Positions 24,974-33,278 of a stretch of DNA of 64,000 bases are shown piece after piece (within the stretch, counting starts at the first letter, position 1; every line of letters starts with the position of its first letter). A model generated the notes under the pieces. The model was not told the DNA's origin. It worked only from the letters and a program-made list of their open reading frames with translations, and did not search any database. The translations under genes and the position numbers were made by a program. Source of the stretch: Saccharopolyspora hordei (lineage in GTDB: Bacteria; Actinomycetota; Actinomycetes; Mycobacteriales; Pseudonocardiaceae); contig NZ_JACCFJ010000001.1 in the NCBI RefSeq assembly GCF_013410345.1, positions 3,819,001 to 3,883,000 on the forward strand. The letters run 5' to 3'.

Positions 24974-26536
24974 GTGGCCGAGGAGCGGCTGGCGAAGTAC
25001 CGGGGGATGCGGGACTTCACCCGCACCGCCGAGCCGCGCGGCGCCGGGACCTCCTCCGGGACGGGCAACCGCTTCGTGGTGCAGCGGCACCGGGCCCGGC
25101 GCCGCCACTACGACCTCCGGCTGGAGCTGGACGGGGTGCTGGTCAGCTGGGCGGTGCCCAAGGGCCCGACGCTGGACCCCACGGTGCGCCGGATGGCCGT
25201 GCACGTCGAGGACCACCCGCTGGAGTACGCCGACTTCGAGGGCACGATCCCGGCCGGCGAGTACGGCGGCGGGGACGTCATCGTCTGGGACCGCGGCACC
25301 TGGACCCCCGGGGAGGAGGACCCGGCCGCCGCGATCGAGGCCGGCACGCTGCACTTCGACCTGCACGGCGAGAAGCTGGCGGGCCGGTTCGTGCTGGTGC
25401 GGCGCGGCGAGACCCAGTGGCTGCTGCTGCACAAGAAGGACGAGCACGCCCAGCCCGGCTGGGACCCCGAGCAGCACCCGCGCTCGGTCAAGAGCGGCCG
25501 CACCAACGAGGAGGTCGCCGCCGCACCGGAGGCGATGTGGCGCAGCGACCTCCCGCCCGACCAGGCCGAGGTCCCGCTCGGCCGCTGGAGAGCGCCCAGC
25601 GACGACGAGATCGCCGCGCTGGACGCGCTCGGCACGAAGGGCCGCTGGCGGGTGGACGGCCGCGACCTGAGGCTGACCAACCTGGACAAGGTGCTGTTCC
25701 CGGGCCGCGACGGCGAACCCCCGGTGACCAAGCGCGACCTGGTCCGCTACCACGCGCTGATCGCGCCGGTCATGCTGCCCTACCTGGAGGGCCGACCGCT
25801 GAACTCGCACCGCTTCCCGAACGGCGTCGACGAGCCCGGCTTCTGGCACAAGGCGGTGCCGAGCCACGCGCCGGACTGGTTGCAGCGCTGGCGCTACCCC
25901 GACGCCGGCCCGGACGACACCCAGTGGTACCTGATCCCGGACAGCGTCGCCGCCCTGGTCTGGCTCGCCAACTTCGCGGCGCTGGAGCTGCACGCCTGGA
26001 CCTCGCGCGCCGACGACGTGGAGCACCCGACGTGGGCGCTGTTCGACATCGACCCGGGCGAGCGCACCACCTTCGAGGAGGTGCTGGTGCTGGCCCGGCT
26101 GCACCGCACCGCGATGGAGCACCTCGGCGTGGAGGCCCGGCCGAAGGTCACCGGCCAGCGCGGCATCCAGATCTGGGTCCCGGTGGAGCCGCGCTACAGC
26201 TACGCCGAGACGCGCGCGTGGGTGGAGAAGGTGTCGCGGGCGGTCGGCGCCACGGTGCCGGACCTGGTCAGCTGGGCGTGGTCGAAGTCCGAGCGCCGGG
26301 GCCTCGCGCGCTTGGACTACACCCAGAACGTGATCAACAAGACCCTGGTCGCGCCCTACAGCGCCCGCCCGCACCCGGGCGCCCCGGTGTCGGTCCCGCT
26401 GGAGTGGGACGAGCTCGACGACCCGGAGCTGGCGCCGGACCGCTGGACGATCCGCACGGTGCTGGACCGCGTGGCGCAGGTCGGTGATCCGTTCGCCCCG
26501 CTGCTCGAGGTCCAGCAGCAGCTCCCACCGGTCTGA
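24974..26536 (+). CDS. LigD-type phosphoesterase-polymerase protein without ligase domain
   Basis: 520-residue two-domain DNA repair enzyme. Residues about 25-165 form the LigD 3'-phosphoesterase (HYDLRLELDGVLVSWAVPKG, HPLEYADFEGTIPAGEYGGG). Residues about 225-515 form the AEP-type polymerase/primase domain (LFPGRDGEPPVTKRDLVRYH, and FDIDPGE as the catalytic acidic motif). The ATP-dependent ligase domain is absent, and no Ku or ligase gene is adjacent. In bacterial NHEJ these domains trim 3' ends and fill gaps, preferring ribonucleotides; a separate ligase would be needed. The GTG at 24974 follows GGGAGGGGAG. Confidence 0.9.
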   Translation: MAEERLAKYRGMRDFTRTAEPRGAGTSSGTGNRFVVQRHRARRRHYDLRLELDGVLVSWAVPKGPTLDPTVRRMAVHVEDHPLEYADFEGTIPAGEYGGGDVIVWDRGTWTPGEEDPAAAIEAGTLHFDLHGEKLAGRFVLVRRGETQWLLLHKKDEHAQPGWDPEQHPRSVKSGRTNEEVAAAPEAMWRSDLPPDQAEVPLGRWRAPSDDEIAALDALGTKGRWRVDGRDLRLTNLDKVLFPGRDGEPPVTKRDLVRYHALIAPVMLPYLEGRPLNSHRFPNGVDEPGFWHKAVPSHAPDWLQRWRYPDAGPDDTQWYLIPDSVAALVWLANFAALELHAWTSRADDVEHPTWALFDIDPGERTTFEEVLVLARLHRTAMEHLGVEARPKVTGQRGIQIWVPVEPRYSYAETRAWVEKVSRAVGATVPDLVSWAWSKSERRGLARLDYTQNVINKTLVAPYSARPHPGAPVSVPLEWDELDDPELAPDRWTIRTVLDRVAQVGDPFAPLLEVQQQLPPV

Positions 26537-26653
26537 CCGCCCCGCCGCACGGCGGTGACCGGGTCTCGCCGACGGCGGCGGACCCGGTCCGCGCGCGGGA
26601 AAAACGGGAACGTGCTTGGGAAAAACGCGTCGTGGTTCCGCGGTGCGCATTCC

Positions 26654-26691
26654 TTGACCCCGAGCGAGCGACCCGCATATGGTCCAGACCA
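26654..26691 (+). promoter_or_regulatory. LPMO promoter overlapped by a DasR-type operator
   Basis: TTGACC (26654-26659) and TATGGT (26678-26683) with an 18-base spacer form a sigma-70-like promoter. TGGTCCAGACCA (26680-26691) is a perfect TGGTC-N2-GACCA palindrome, matching the core of the published DasR-responsive element, and overlaps the -10. DasR is the GntR-family N-acetylglucosamine regulator that controls chitin genes in streptomycetes. About 140 bases of leader follow to the ATG at 26831. Confidence 0.7.
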
Positions 26692-26830
26692 CGGTCCGCC
26701 CGGTGCGCACACCGGAGGGCCAACGGTCGTCGGAGTGCCCCTCTCCCCTTCCTCGGCCAGTTCGACCAGCGCCGCGCCCCGGGAACGCCGGTGTCCGGCG
26801 GGCGCGGCACCCTCCCCCGAAGGAGCTGAG

Positions 26831-27355
26831 ATGAACACGAAGCCGAAGTTCGCCGCTGCCGCGGTCGGTGCTGCGATCGCACCGTTCCTGGTGGCCATCC
26901 CGACCAGCACGGCCAGCGCGCACGGCTACATCGACTCCCCGCCGAGCCGGCAGGCGCAGTGCGCGGCGGAGACCGTGTCCTGCGGCGCGATCAAGTACGA
27001 GCCGCAGAGCGTCGAGGGCCCCAAGGGCCTGACCAGCTGCAGCGGCGGCAACGAGGCGTTCGCCGAGCTCGACGACGACAGCAAGGGCTGGGAGGTGACC
27101 CCGGTCGGCAACTCGGTGACGTTCAACTGGACGCTCACCGCGGCCCACGCCACCAGCACCTGGGAGTACTTCATCGGCGGCAACCGGGTCGCCGTGTTCG
27201 ACCAGGGCGGCGAGCAGCCGCCGAACCAGCTGTCGCACACCGTGGACCTCAGCGGTGTCAGCGGCCCGCAGAAGGTCCTGGCGGTGTGGAACGTCGCCGA
27301 CACCGCCAACGCCTTCTACGCCTGCGTCGACGTCAACGTGGGCGCGGCGGAGTGA
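26831..27355 (+). CDS. AA10 lytic polysaccharide monooxygenase (chitin-active type)
   Basis: 174-residue secreted copper enzyme that cleaves crystalline chitin or cellulose oxidatively. The signal peptide ends ...STASA at residue 30, so the mature protein begins with H31 (HGYIDSPPSR), the N-terminal histidine of the copper histidine brace. The second brace residue is H106 in TAAHATSTWEYF, and the axial Phe/Tyr is in AFYACVDVNV near the C-terminus. Four cysteines suggest two disulfides. It is a single catalytic domain with no CBM. AAGGAGCTGAG precedes the ATG. A DasR-type site on its promoter supports chitin as substrate. Confidence 0.93.
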   Translation: MNTKPKFAAAAVGAAIAPFLVAIPTSTASAHGYIDSPPSRQAQCAAETVSCGAIKYEPQSVEGPKGLTSCSGGNEAFAELDDDSKGWEVTPVGNSVTFNWTLTAAHATSTWEYFIGGNRVAVFDQGGEQPPNQLSHTVDLSGVSGPQKVLAVWNVADTANAFYACVDVNVGAAE

Positions 27356-27375
27356 CTCACCACTCCCGGTGAACC

Positions 27376-27411
27376 GGTGGGCCCGCCTCCGGCCTCGGAG
27401 GCGGGCCCACC
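27376..27411. terminator. bidirectional terminator after the LPMO gene
   Basis: GGTGGGCCCGCCTCCG and its exact complement form a 16-base-pair stem with a four-base loop between the LPMO gene and the convergent DUF2071 gene. Confidence 0.8.
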
Positions 27412-27415
27412 GCTG

Positions 27416-28123
27416 TCAGCGCCCGCCGAGCACGCCGAAGCGTGCGTCCACTCTGGACGCCGCGAGCGCCACCGCCCCCTGCGGCGCCGGCAGGCCGAAC
27501 CCGGTGACCAGACCGTCGTCCACACAGGACAGCAGGTCCGCGGCGCGCAGCGCCCACGGCTCGTGCTCGACCGGGATCCGCAACGGGAGTCCGTACCACG
27601 TGGACATCAACCGCCAGCGCGCGGTGACGAACCGCTCGGCCTCGCCCGCCGCGATGCGCGGTCCGCACCGCACCCGCAGCTCCACCCCGACGTCGCCGCG
27701 GCGGACCCGGTAGCCGAGCTCGTTGCCGTCGCGGGAGGACTCGATGTCGGCGAACCGGTACGGCAGGCCCGCCACGGTGCGCGCGGCCCGCACGAACGCC
27801 CGGTTCGACGCCTCCAGGGTCGGGAACACCAGCCCGCGCCGGCCCCGCTCGTCGACGGCGTAGATCCGCACGTTGACCTCGGCGAACTCGCGCAGCCCAC
27901 CCGGGGTCGGCACGCCCAGCACGGTCGGGACCGCCATCCGCAAGCCGACCAGGCCGATCCAGCCGGAACCGGCGAACACGTCGGGCCGGGTCCCGCGCGG
28001 CAGCAGCGGCCGCAGCACGGCGGGGTCGCACGGCCAGTGGACGAACACGACGTCGCGCCAGACCTGCTCGGTCAGCGGCCAGCGGACCCGGTGCGGCGCG
28101 GTGAGCGTCAGCGGCTCGGTCAC
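27416..28123 (-). CDS. DUF2071 (YqjF-like) protein
   Basis: 235-residue protein of the DUF2071 family, which has no settled biochemical role. Typical features are VFVHWPCDPAVLRPLLPRGT near the N-terminus, GWIGLVGLRM, FAEVNVRIYAVDERGRRGLV and FVTARWRLMSTWYGLPLRIPV. The family shares an acetoacetate decarboxylase-like fold. The GTG at 28123 has AGGAGGTGG eight bases upstream, which decides the start over longer in-frame extensions. It is separated from the sortase gene by a strong terminator, so it is transcribed alone. Confidence 0.82.
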   Translation of the reverse strand: MTEPLTLTAPHRVRWPLTEQVWRDVVFVHWPCDPAVLRPLLPRGTRPDVFAGSGWIGLVGLRMAVPTVLGVPTPGGLREFAEVNVRIYAVDERGRRGLVFPTLEASNRAFVRAARTVAGLPYRFADIESSRDGNELGYRVRRGDVGVELRVRCGPRIAAGEAERFVTARWRLMSTWYGLPLRIPVEHEPWALRAADLLSCVDDGLVTGFGLPAPQGAVALAASRVDARFGVLGGR

Positions 28124-28238
28124 CGGGACCCACCTCCTCCGGCGCGGCGTGCACGGCACCACACCCGAGGTTGGCACACCCGGCTGCGCGCAGCACGCGC
28201 TTCCCCACTGCCGGACGCCGCTGGGGCGGGGGACGTGC

Positions 28239-28280
28239 GCGCCCCCACGGGGATCGGACGTCTGGTCCCCGTGGGGGCGC
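28239..28280 (-). terminator. terminator of the sortase operon
   Basis: GCGCCCCCACGGGGA and its exact complement form a 15-base-pair stem with a 12-base loop, just after the sortase stop at 28305 on the minus strand. Confidence 0.7.
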
Positions 28281-28304
28281 ACTCCTCCACGCCCCGAGCC
28301 GGGG

Positions 28305-28952
28305 TCATCCACCTCGGACAGTTCCGGTGAACGTGGCGAAGGCGATGATGTTGTCCCGGTAGCTGCGCGCCTCGCGGTCGAACGGCCCGCCGCAGGTGAT
28401 CAGCCGCAGCTGCGGGTCAGGGGTGTCGCCGTAGACCTCGTCGCTGGGGAAGCCGGACTTGGGTTCCTGCGCCATGCGGTGCACCACGAACCGGGCCACC
28501 TGCCCGTCCGCGCGCCCGATCCGGACCTCGTCACCGGGCCGGAGCTCGTGCAGCCGCGCGAAGACCCCGTCCTGGCCGTCGCCGTTGACGTGCCCCAGCA
28601 CCACGGCGGGCCCCAGCTCGCCCGGGGTGGGGCTGTAGCGGTACCAGCCGGCCTGCATCGGCTCGTGCACCGACGGGACGGCGACCGTCCCGTCCGGGTT
28701 GAGCCCGAGCGGGACCAGCGACGACCGCGCGGCGATCCGCGGGATCTCGATCCAGGTCGGCGGCGACGGCGCCAGCGCGGCCGCGGCCTGCACCGGCTGG
28801 GACGCGGGAGCCGGGGCGTCGAGGTGCAGGGGCCGGTCCGCCGGCGCCGAACAGGCCGACAACGCCAGCGAGAGCGCTGCGGCCACGAGGACCGGGGCGG
28901 TCGCGACCGCGCGACCGCCCCGGCTCCCCCGCGCGCGGGCAGGCACGGGCAC
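28305..28952 (-). CDS. class F-like sortase
   Basis: 215-residue membrane-associated transpeptidase that would cleave a C-terminal sorting signal and attach the protein to the wall or another acceptor. Catalytic residues: H121 in VVLGHVNGDG, C187 in RLITCGG, and an Arg at 196 or 199 (EARSYRDN). The N-terminal hydrophobic segment ends LSAC (C34), a lipobox-like motif, so it may be lipid-anchored rather than a plain signal anchor. The GTG at 28952 has GAGG eight bases upstream and lies ten bases after the preceding stop; GTG 28979 or 28973 would overlap that gene. It is second in an operon with a probable substrate. Confidence 0.85.
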   Translation of the reverse strand: MPVPARARGSRGGRAVATAPVLVAAALSLALSACSAPADRPLHLDAPAPASQPVQAAAALAPSPPTWIEIPRIAARSSLVPLGLNPDGTVAVPSVHEPMQAGWYRYSPTPGELGPAVVLGHVNGDGQDGVFARLHELRPGDEVRIGRADGQVARFVVHRMAQEPKSGFPSDEVYGDTPDPQLRLITCGGPFDREARSYRDNIIAFATFTGTVRGG

Positions 28953-28962
28953 CTCGACTGCC

Positions 28963-29355
28963 TCAGCGCGCACCCGCACGTCGGCGCCACGCCACCGCGG
29001 CGCCGCCCCCGACCAGGACGACCGCTGCCGCACCGCCGAGCACCGCCGGGCCGAACCCGGTCTCCTCCGGGCCACCCCCGGTCTCCGGCGCGCCGACCGG
29101 TCGCTGCGACACCTGACCGCGGCCGTCCGTCCGCGGTTCCGCCGGCCGCACGTCCGGTAGCGCGGGCCTGCTCTCCACCGGCCGCGCCTCCGGCGGCGCG
29201 GGAACGGTCTCCGCGGGCTGCGCCACCGGCTCCTGGGCAGGACGCTCCGGAGCCGGCGCGACGTCGGGCGCGTCCGCCCAGCTCACCGCCGCCGTCAGCG
29301 GCAGCGCCGCGGCCCCGGCCAGTGCGGCAGCCGCGAGGGTCCGACCAACATCCAT
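28963..29355 (-). CDS. probable sortase substrate with non-canonical sorting signal
   Basis: 130-residue secreted protein. Residues 1-27 are a signal peptide (AAVSWADAP cleavage region); residues 28-85 are a Pro/Ala/Glu-rich extended stalk without a fold. The C-terminus has APETG (89-93) and EETG (97-100), then a hydrophobic helix (about 102-122) and WRRRAGAR, the layout of a cell-wall sorting signal. LPXTG itself is absent. It lies directly upstream of the sortase gene. The stalk has no functional domain, so it may be a spacer, a small wall protein or the ligand of the adjacent sensor kinase (speculative). Confidence 0.7.
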   Translation of the reverse strand: MDVGRTLAAAALAGAAALPLTAAVSWADAPDVAPAPERPAQEPVAQPAETVPAPPEARPVESRPALPDVRPAEPRTDGRGQVSQRPVGAPETGGGPEETGFGPAVLGGAAAVVLVGGGAAVAWRRRAGAR

Positions 29356-29420
29356 GAGATCGCTTCCTCTCCGTTCGATCGGTCCGGGAGCTCCGGACGC
29401 CGACCAGCATGGAGAGCGGT

Positions 29421-29497
29421 TCTCAAGATCCCGTTCGCTCGATGTGAAGGACCTGTTCGATTCCCGGCCCGCCGCAGCAGTTGTGAAGATCCTGTAC
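29421..29497. promoter_or_regulatory. three direct-repeat boxes between sortase locus and two-component system
   Basis: TCTCAAGATCCCGTTC (29421-29436), TGTGAAGGACCTGTTC (29443-29458) and TGTGAAGATCCTGTAC (29482-29497) are related 16-base direct repeats, the first two 22 bases apart (two helical turns). This arrangement suits a tandem-binding OmpR-type regulator such as the one encoded at 29545. Control of both divergent operons is inferred. Confidence 0.55.
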
Positions 29498-29544
29498 AGG
29501 TGCGACGCGAAAACCGCTCGGACGGCGCCGGCGGAGGCCATGAT

Positions 29545-30255
29545 GTGCGCGTGAGCGCACACGTGCTGGTCGCCGAGGACGACCCCAAGCAGGCCGAACT
29601 GATCCGGCGCTACCTGGAGCGCGACGGCCACCGGGTGGCGCTGGTCGCCGACGGACGGGCCGCGATCGACGAGACCCGCCGACGCCGGCCCGACCTCATC
29701 GTGCTCGACGTGATGATGCCCAAGGTGGACGGACTGGACGTCTGCCGCGTGCTGCGCGCCGAGTCCGACGTGCCGATCGTGCTGCTCACCGCGCGGAGCA
29801 CCGAGGACGACGTGCTGCTGGGCCTCGACCTCGGCGCGGACGACTACATCACCAAGCCCTACAGCCCGCGCCAGCTGGCCGCCCGGGTGCGGGCGATCCT
29901 GCGCCGGGTGCAGCGGGTCCGGGACCGCGGGCAGCAGCCGCTGCGGGTGGGCGACCTGGTGGTGGACGAGCAGCGCCACGAGGTGACGCTGGCCGACGCC
30001 CCGGTCGACTGCACGCCCGCGGAGTTCCGGGTGCTGGCGGCGCTGGCCGCCGAACCCGGCCGGGCGTTCACCCGCGGGCAGCTGCTCAGCCAGGCGTTCG
30101 GGGTGGACAAGTTCATCACCGAGCGCACCATCGACGTGCACGTGATGAACCTGCGCCGCAAGCTCGAACCCGATCCCCGCCGGCCGGTCCGGCTGCTCAC
30201 CGTCTACGGCGTCGGCTACAAGCTGCAGGACTGCCCCGATGGCGCGTCGGCATAG
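29545..30255 (+). CDS. OmpR-family response regulator
   Basis: 236-residue DNA-binding response regulator. The receiver domain has the acidic pair D12/D13, phospho-acceptor D55 in LIVLDVMMPKVDG, switch T82 and K104 in YITKPYSP. The C-terminal winged helix (about 140-232) has TPAEFRVLAALAAEPGRAF and the RTIDVHVMNLRRKLEP recognition region. GTG 29545 has GGAGG seven bases upstream; GTG 29551 is a near alternative. Its end overlaps the kinase gene by 17 bases, so the pair is translationally coupled. Three repeat boxes lie upstream. Confidence 0.95.
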   Translation: MRVSAHVLVAEDDPKQAELIRRYLERDGHRVALVADGRAAIDETRRRRPDLIVLDVMMPKVDGLDVCRVLRAESDVPIVLLTARSTEDDVLLGLDLGADDYITKPYSPRQLAARVRAILRRVQRVRDRGQQPLRVGDLVVDEQRHEVTLADAPVDCTPAEFRVLAALAAEPGRAFTRGQLLSQAFGVDKFITERTIDVHVMNLRRKLEPDPRRPVRLLTVYGVGYKLQDCPDGASA

Positions 30256-32134
30256 CCTGCTGGCCCGGCTGCTGGCCATGTCCGTGGTGGTCGCCGGGTG
30301 CTCGATCGGGGCGACCGCCTGGCTGGCCGCGCAGAGCACCAGCGGGGCCATCAACCAGGAGATCGGCGAGAGCCTGGCCACCGACGCCACGATCTACGAC
30401 GAGCTGCTCGGCTACGCCGCCCGGCACCCGCAGTGGTCCGGGGTCCAGCAGGTGGTGGCCGAGCTGTCCGAGCGCACCGGTCGCCGCATCGCGCTGACCA
30501 CCCCGGCGCGGGAGGTGATCGCCGATTCCGGCGGGCCGCAGGACCCGCCGCTGCCGCGGACGCCGTCGGCGGTGGTCGACCCGCTCGCCGTCGACCCGGT
30601 GCTCAAGCCCGGGGTCGACGGCTCGGGCATCGACCCGCGGGCCGTGGGCCCCTACCAGCTGACCCCCGCCGAGCGCGCGGAGCTGACCGCCGCCGCGCAG
30701 CGCCAGGTCAGCTGCCTGCGCCGGGCCGGCGCGGACGGCCGGATCGTCGAGCTGCCCAACGGGCGCGCGACGGTCGAGGTCGTCTCCGGCGCACCGACGC
30801 AGGAGCAGACACCCTCGGAGCCGACGCCCCAGCAGCCACCGGCACCGGACCTGCTGCCGCCGGGCCGCCTGCCGTGGGCGGTGCCCGTCGAGACACCGGA
30901 GTCGTCGGCCCCCGCTCGCCCGCCGGCGGAGTCCTGCACGGCATCCCAGGTCATCACCGAGACCGAGCGCAAGGCCAACACCGAACTGCTGGCCCTGGTG
31001 AACGCCTGCCTGAGCAGGCAGGGCGCCGACCCACTGCCCGCTGAGGCCGCCGAGACCACGTGGCCCAACGGGCTGCGTGCCACGCCGGAGGACCAGCGCT
31101 GCGTGGACGCGGCGCGCCGGGAGCAGCTCGGCGCCCACGTCTCCCCCGCCGCGCAGCTGTTCATCACCAGGCCCGGCGACGACCGCGCCGCACCCGACCT
31201 GTCCACCGTGGGCGCCGCGCGCATCGCGTGGACCGCGCTGGTGGTCCTGGTGCTCACGGTGGGGGTGACCGCCCTGGCCGCCAGCCGACTGGTCCGGCCG
31301 ATCCACGCGATCACCGCGGCGGCCCGGCGGATGGGCGGCGGCGACCGCTCCGCGCGGGTGCGCACCAGCGCGCGCGGCGAGATCGGCGAACTCGCCGCGG
31401 CGTTCAACGCCATGTCCGAGCAGGTCGAGCGCACCGAGCGGCAGCGCAAGACGATGGTCAGCGACGTCGCGCACGAACTGCGCACCCCGCTGGTGAACGT
31501 GCGCGGCTGGCTGGAGGCGGCGCAGGACGGGGTGGCCACCCTGGACCAGCCGCTGGTGGCCTCGCTGCTGGAGGAGACGCTGCTGCTGCAGCGGCTCGTC
31601 GACGACCTGCAGGACCTCGCCCTCGCCGACGCCGGCATGCTGCGCGTCCACCCCGAGCCGGTGCACCTCGGCGCGGTCCTGGAGCAGGTCGCCGCCGCGC
31701 ACCGCGGCCGCGCCGAGGCCGGTGGCGTCGAGCTGGTCGCCGTCGTCGAGGGCGACCCGGACCTGTCCGCCGACCCGACCCGGCTGCGGCAGGCGCTGGG
31801 CAACCTGGTGTCCAACGCGCTGCGCCACACGCCCGCGGGCGGGCGCGTCTCGCTTCGGGGACGGCGGGCGGCCGACGAGGTGCTCATCGACGTCAGCGAC
31901 ACCGGGACCGGCATCGACCCCGACGCGCTGCCGCACGTGTTCGACCGGTTCTGGCGCGCGGAGAAGTCGCGCGGCCGGCACGGCGGCGGCAGCGGGCTCG
32001 GCTTGGCGATCACCCACCACCTGGTGGCCGCGCACGGCGGCAGCATCGACGTGCGCAGCACCGTCGGGGTGGGCACCACGTTCACCTTGCGCCTGCCCGC
32101 CGCGGGGCCCGCCGATCAGGACCGGGACGGCTAG
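30239..32134 (+). CDS. sensor histidine kinase with large extracytoplasmic domain
   Basis: 631-residue kinase. TM1 is at about residues 7-30 and TM2 at about 323-345, enclosing a roughly 290-residue external sensor. That sensor is Pro-rich in the middle and has four cysteines (C159, C233, C257, C288), possibly two disulfides. HAMP follows TM2 (SRLVRPIHAITAAARR). The H-box VAHELRTPLVNV has H412; the N-box is NLVSNALRHT, G1 is DTGTGIDP and G2 GSGLGLAI. The signal is unknown; the neighbouring sortase pair suggests envelope monitoring (inference). The gene overlaps the response regulator by 17 bases. Confidence 0.95.
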   Translation: MARRHSLLARLLAMSVVVAGCSIGATAWLAAQSTSGAINQEIGESLATDATIYDELLGYAARHPQWSGVQQVVAELSERTGRRIALTTPAREVIADSGGPQDPPLPRTPSAVVDPLAVDPVLKPGVDGSGIDPRAVGPYQLTPAERAELTAAAQRQVSCLRRAGADGRIVELPNGRATVEVVSGAPTQEQTPSEPTPQQPPAPDLLPPGRLPWAVPVETPESSAPARPPAESCTASQVITETERKANTELLALVNACLSRQGADPLPAEAAETTWPNGLRATPEDQRCVDAARREQLGAHVSPAAQLFITRPGDDRAAPDLSTVGAARIAWTALVVLVLTVGVTALAASRLVRPIHAITAAARRMGGGDRSARVRTSARGEIGELAAAFNAMSEQVERTERQRKTMVSDVAHELRTPLVNVRGWLEAAQDGVATLDQPLVASLLEETLLLQRLVDDLQDLALADAGMLRVHPEPVHLGAVLEQVAAAHRGRAEAGGVELVAVVEGDPDLSADPTRLRQALGNLVSNALRHTPAGGRVSLRGRRAADEVLIDVSDTGTGIDPDALPHVFDRFWRAEKSRGRHGGGSGLGLAITHHLVAAHGGSIDVRSTVGVGTTFTLRLPAAGPADQDRDG

Positions 32135-32189
32135 CCGCGGCCCGGAGACGGCGGGCGGCGCCCCGGCGGGGCCGGGGACGCCTCGACGC

Positions 32190-33209
32190 TCAGCAGCCCG
32201 GGGCGCAGGGCTCGCCGTTGGTGGTGGAGCCGGCCGCCGGGAGCTCCGAGAGCTTGCGCGGCGGCGCGCCGTCGGTGTGCTCGGCGATGAGCTCGACGAT
32301 CATCTTCGCGAACCGCGGGTCCGGGCCCGCCGTGCCCGCCCGGGCGAAGCCCATGCCCAGCTCGTCCGCCTTCTCCTTGGCCTCGTTGTCCAGGTCCCAG
32401 ATGACCTCGAGGTGGTCGGAGACGAACCCGACCGGGCTGACCACCACCGACCGCACCCCCTTGGCGTGCAGGTCGTCCAGGTGGTCGCAGATGTCCGGCT
32501 CCAGCCACGGCACCTGCGGCGGGCCGGACCGCGACTGCCACACCACGTCGTAGCCGTCCACCCCGACCGCCTCGGCCACCAGCCGCGCCGCCTCGGCGAC
32601 CTGGCGGGAGTACCACTGCGGCCGGCCGTCCGGGCCCTCCTGCTCGTCGGCCCGCAGCGGGACGGAGTGCGCGGTGAACACCAGCCGCGCCTGCTCGCGC
32701 TGCGCCGGGTCCAGCTCCTCGAACGCGCGGCGCACCGCGTCCGCGTTGGCCTCGACGAACAGCGGGTGGTCGAAGAACTGCCGCAGCTTCACCAGCTCCG
32801 GCGCCCGCTCACCGACCGACTCGCGCGCCCGCGCGATGTCCTCGTGGTACTGCTTGCACCCCGAGTAGCCGCCCCAGGCCGACGTGGCGAACACCAGCGC
32901 GCGCCGCACCCCGTCGTCGGCCATCCTCGCGACGGTGTCCTCGACCATCGGGTGCCAGTTGCGGTTGCCGAAGTAGACCGGCAGCTCCCGGCCCTGCGCC
33001 GCGAGCTCGGCCTCGAGCGCGGCGATGATCTCCTTGTTCAGCCGGTTGATCGGCGACACCCCGCCGAAGTGGTGGTAGTGCTCGGCGACCTCGTCGAGGC
33101 GTTCCGGCGGGACCCCCCTGCCTCTGGTCACGTTCTCCAGGAACGGCCGGACCTCATCGGGTCCCTCCGGACCGCCGAACGACAGGAACAGCAACGCGTC
33201 AAAGCTCAC
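32190..33209 (-). CDS. hemH: coproporphyrin III/protoporphyrin ferrochelatase
   Basis: 339-residue ferrochelatase inserting Fe2+ into the porphyrin late in heme synthesis; actinobacterial enzymes act on coproporphyrin III (CpfC). Seen: [18 protein letters not shown] at the start, the catalytic His region [13 protein letters not shown], and [17 protein letters not shown] near the C-terminus. Cysteines in YSGCKQY and in the C-terminal CAPGC could ligate the [2Fe-2S] cluster typical of actinobacterial ferrochelatases. The GTG at 33209 is the start of homology. Order with inhA and fabG matches mycobacterial fabG1-inhA-hemZ. Confidence 0.93.
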   Translation of the reverse strand: MSFDALLFLSFGGPEGPDEVRPFLENVTRGRGVPPERLDEVAEHYHHFGGVSPINRLNKEIIAALEAELAAQGRELPVYFGNRNWHPMVEDTVARMADDGVRRALVFATSAWGGYSGCKQYHEDIARARESVGERAPELVKLRQFFDHPLFVEANADAVRRAFEELDPAQREQARLVFTAHSVPLRADEQEGPDGRPQWYSRQVAEAARLVAEAVGVDGYDVVWQSRSGPPQVPWLEPDICDHLDDLHAKGVRSVVVSPVGFVSDHLEVIWDLDNEAKEKADELGMGFARAGTAGPDPRFAKMIVELIAEHTDGAPPRKLSELPAAGSTTNGEPCAPGC

Positions 33210-33278
33210 CCGACCATGATGGCCGCGCCGAGCCGAGCGCGCGCAGCCGGGGCCGCCGGCTGCGCGCGAGGACACACC

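Noticed and set aside
23768-27238. Very long minus-strand open frame running antisense to the LigD-like and LPMO genes
   Set aside because: Only its last 368 codons have recognisable motifs (the flavoprotein). The rest is Arg/Gly/Pro/Val-rich shadow sequence expected opposite GC3-biased genes.
29455-29470. GTTCGATTCC resembling a tRNA T-loop
   Set aside because: No flanking 5-base-pair stem, anticodon arm or acceptor stem can be formed around it.
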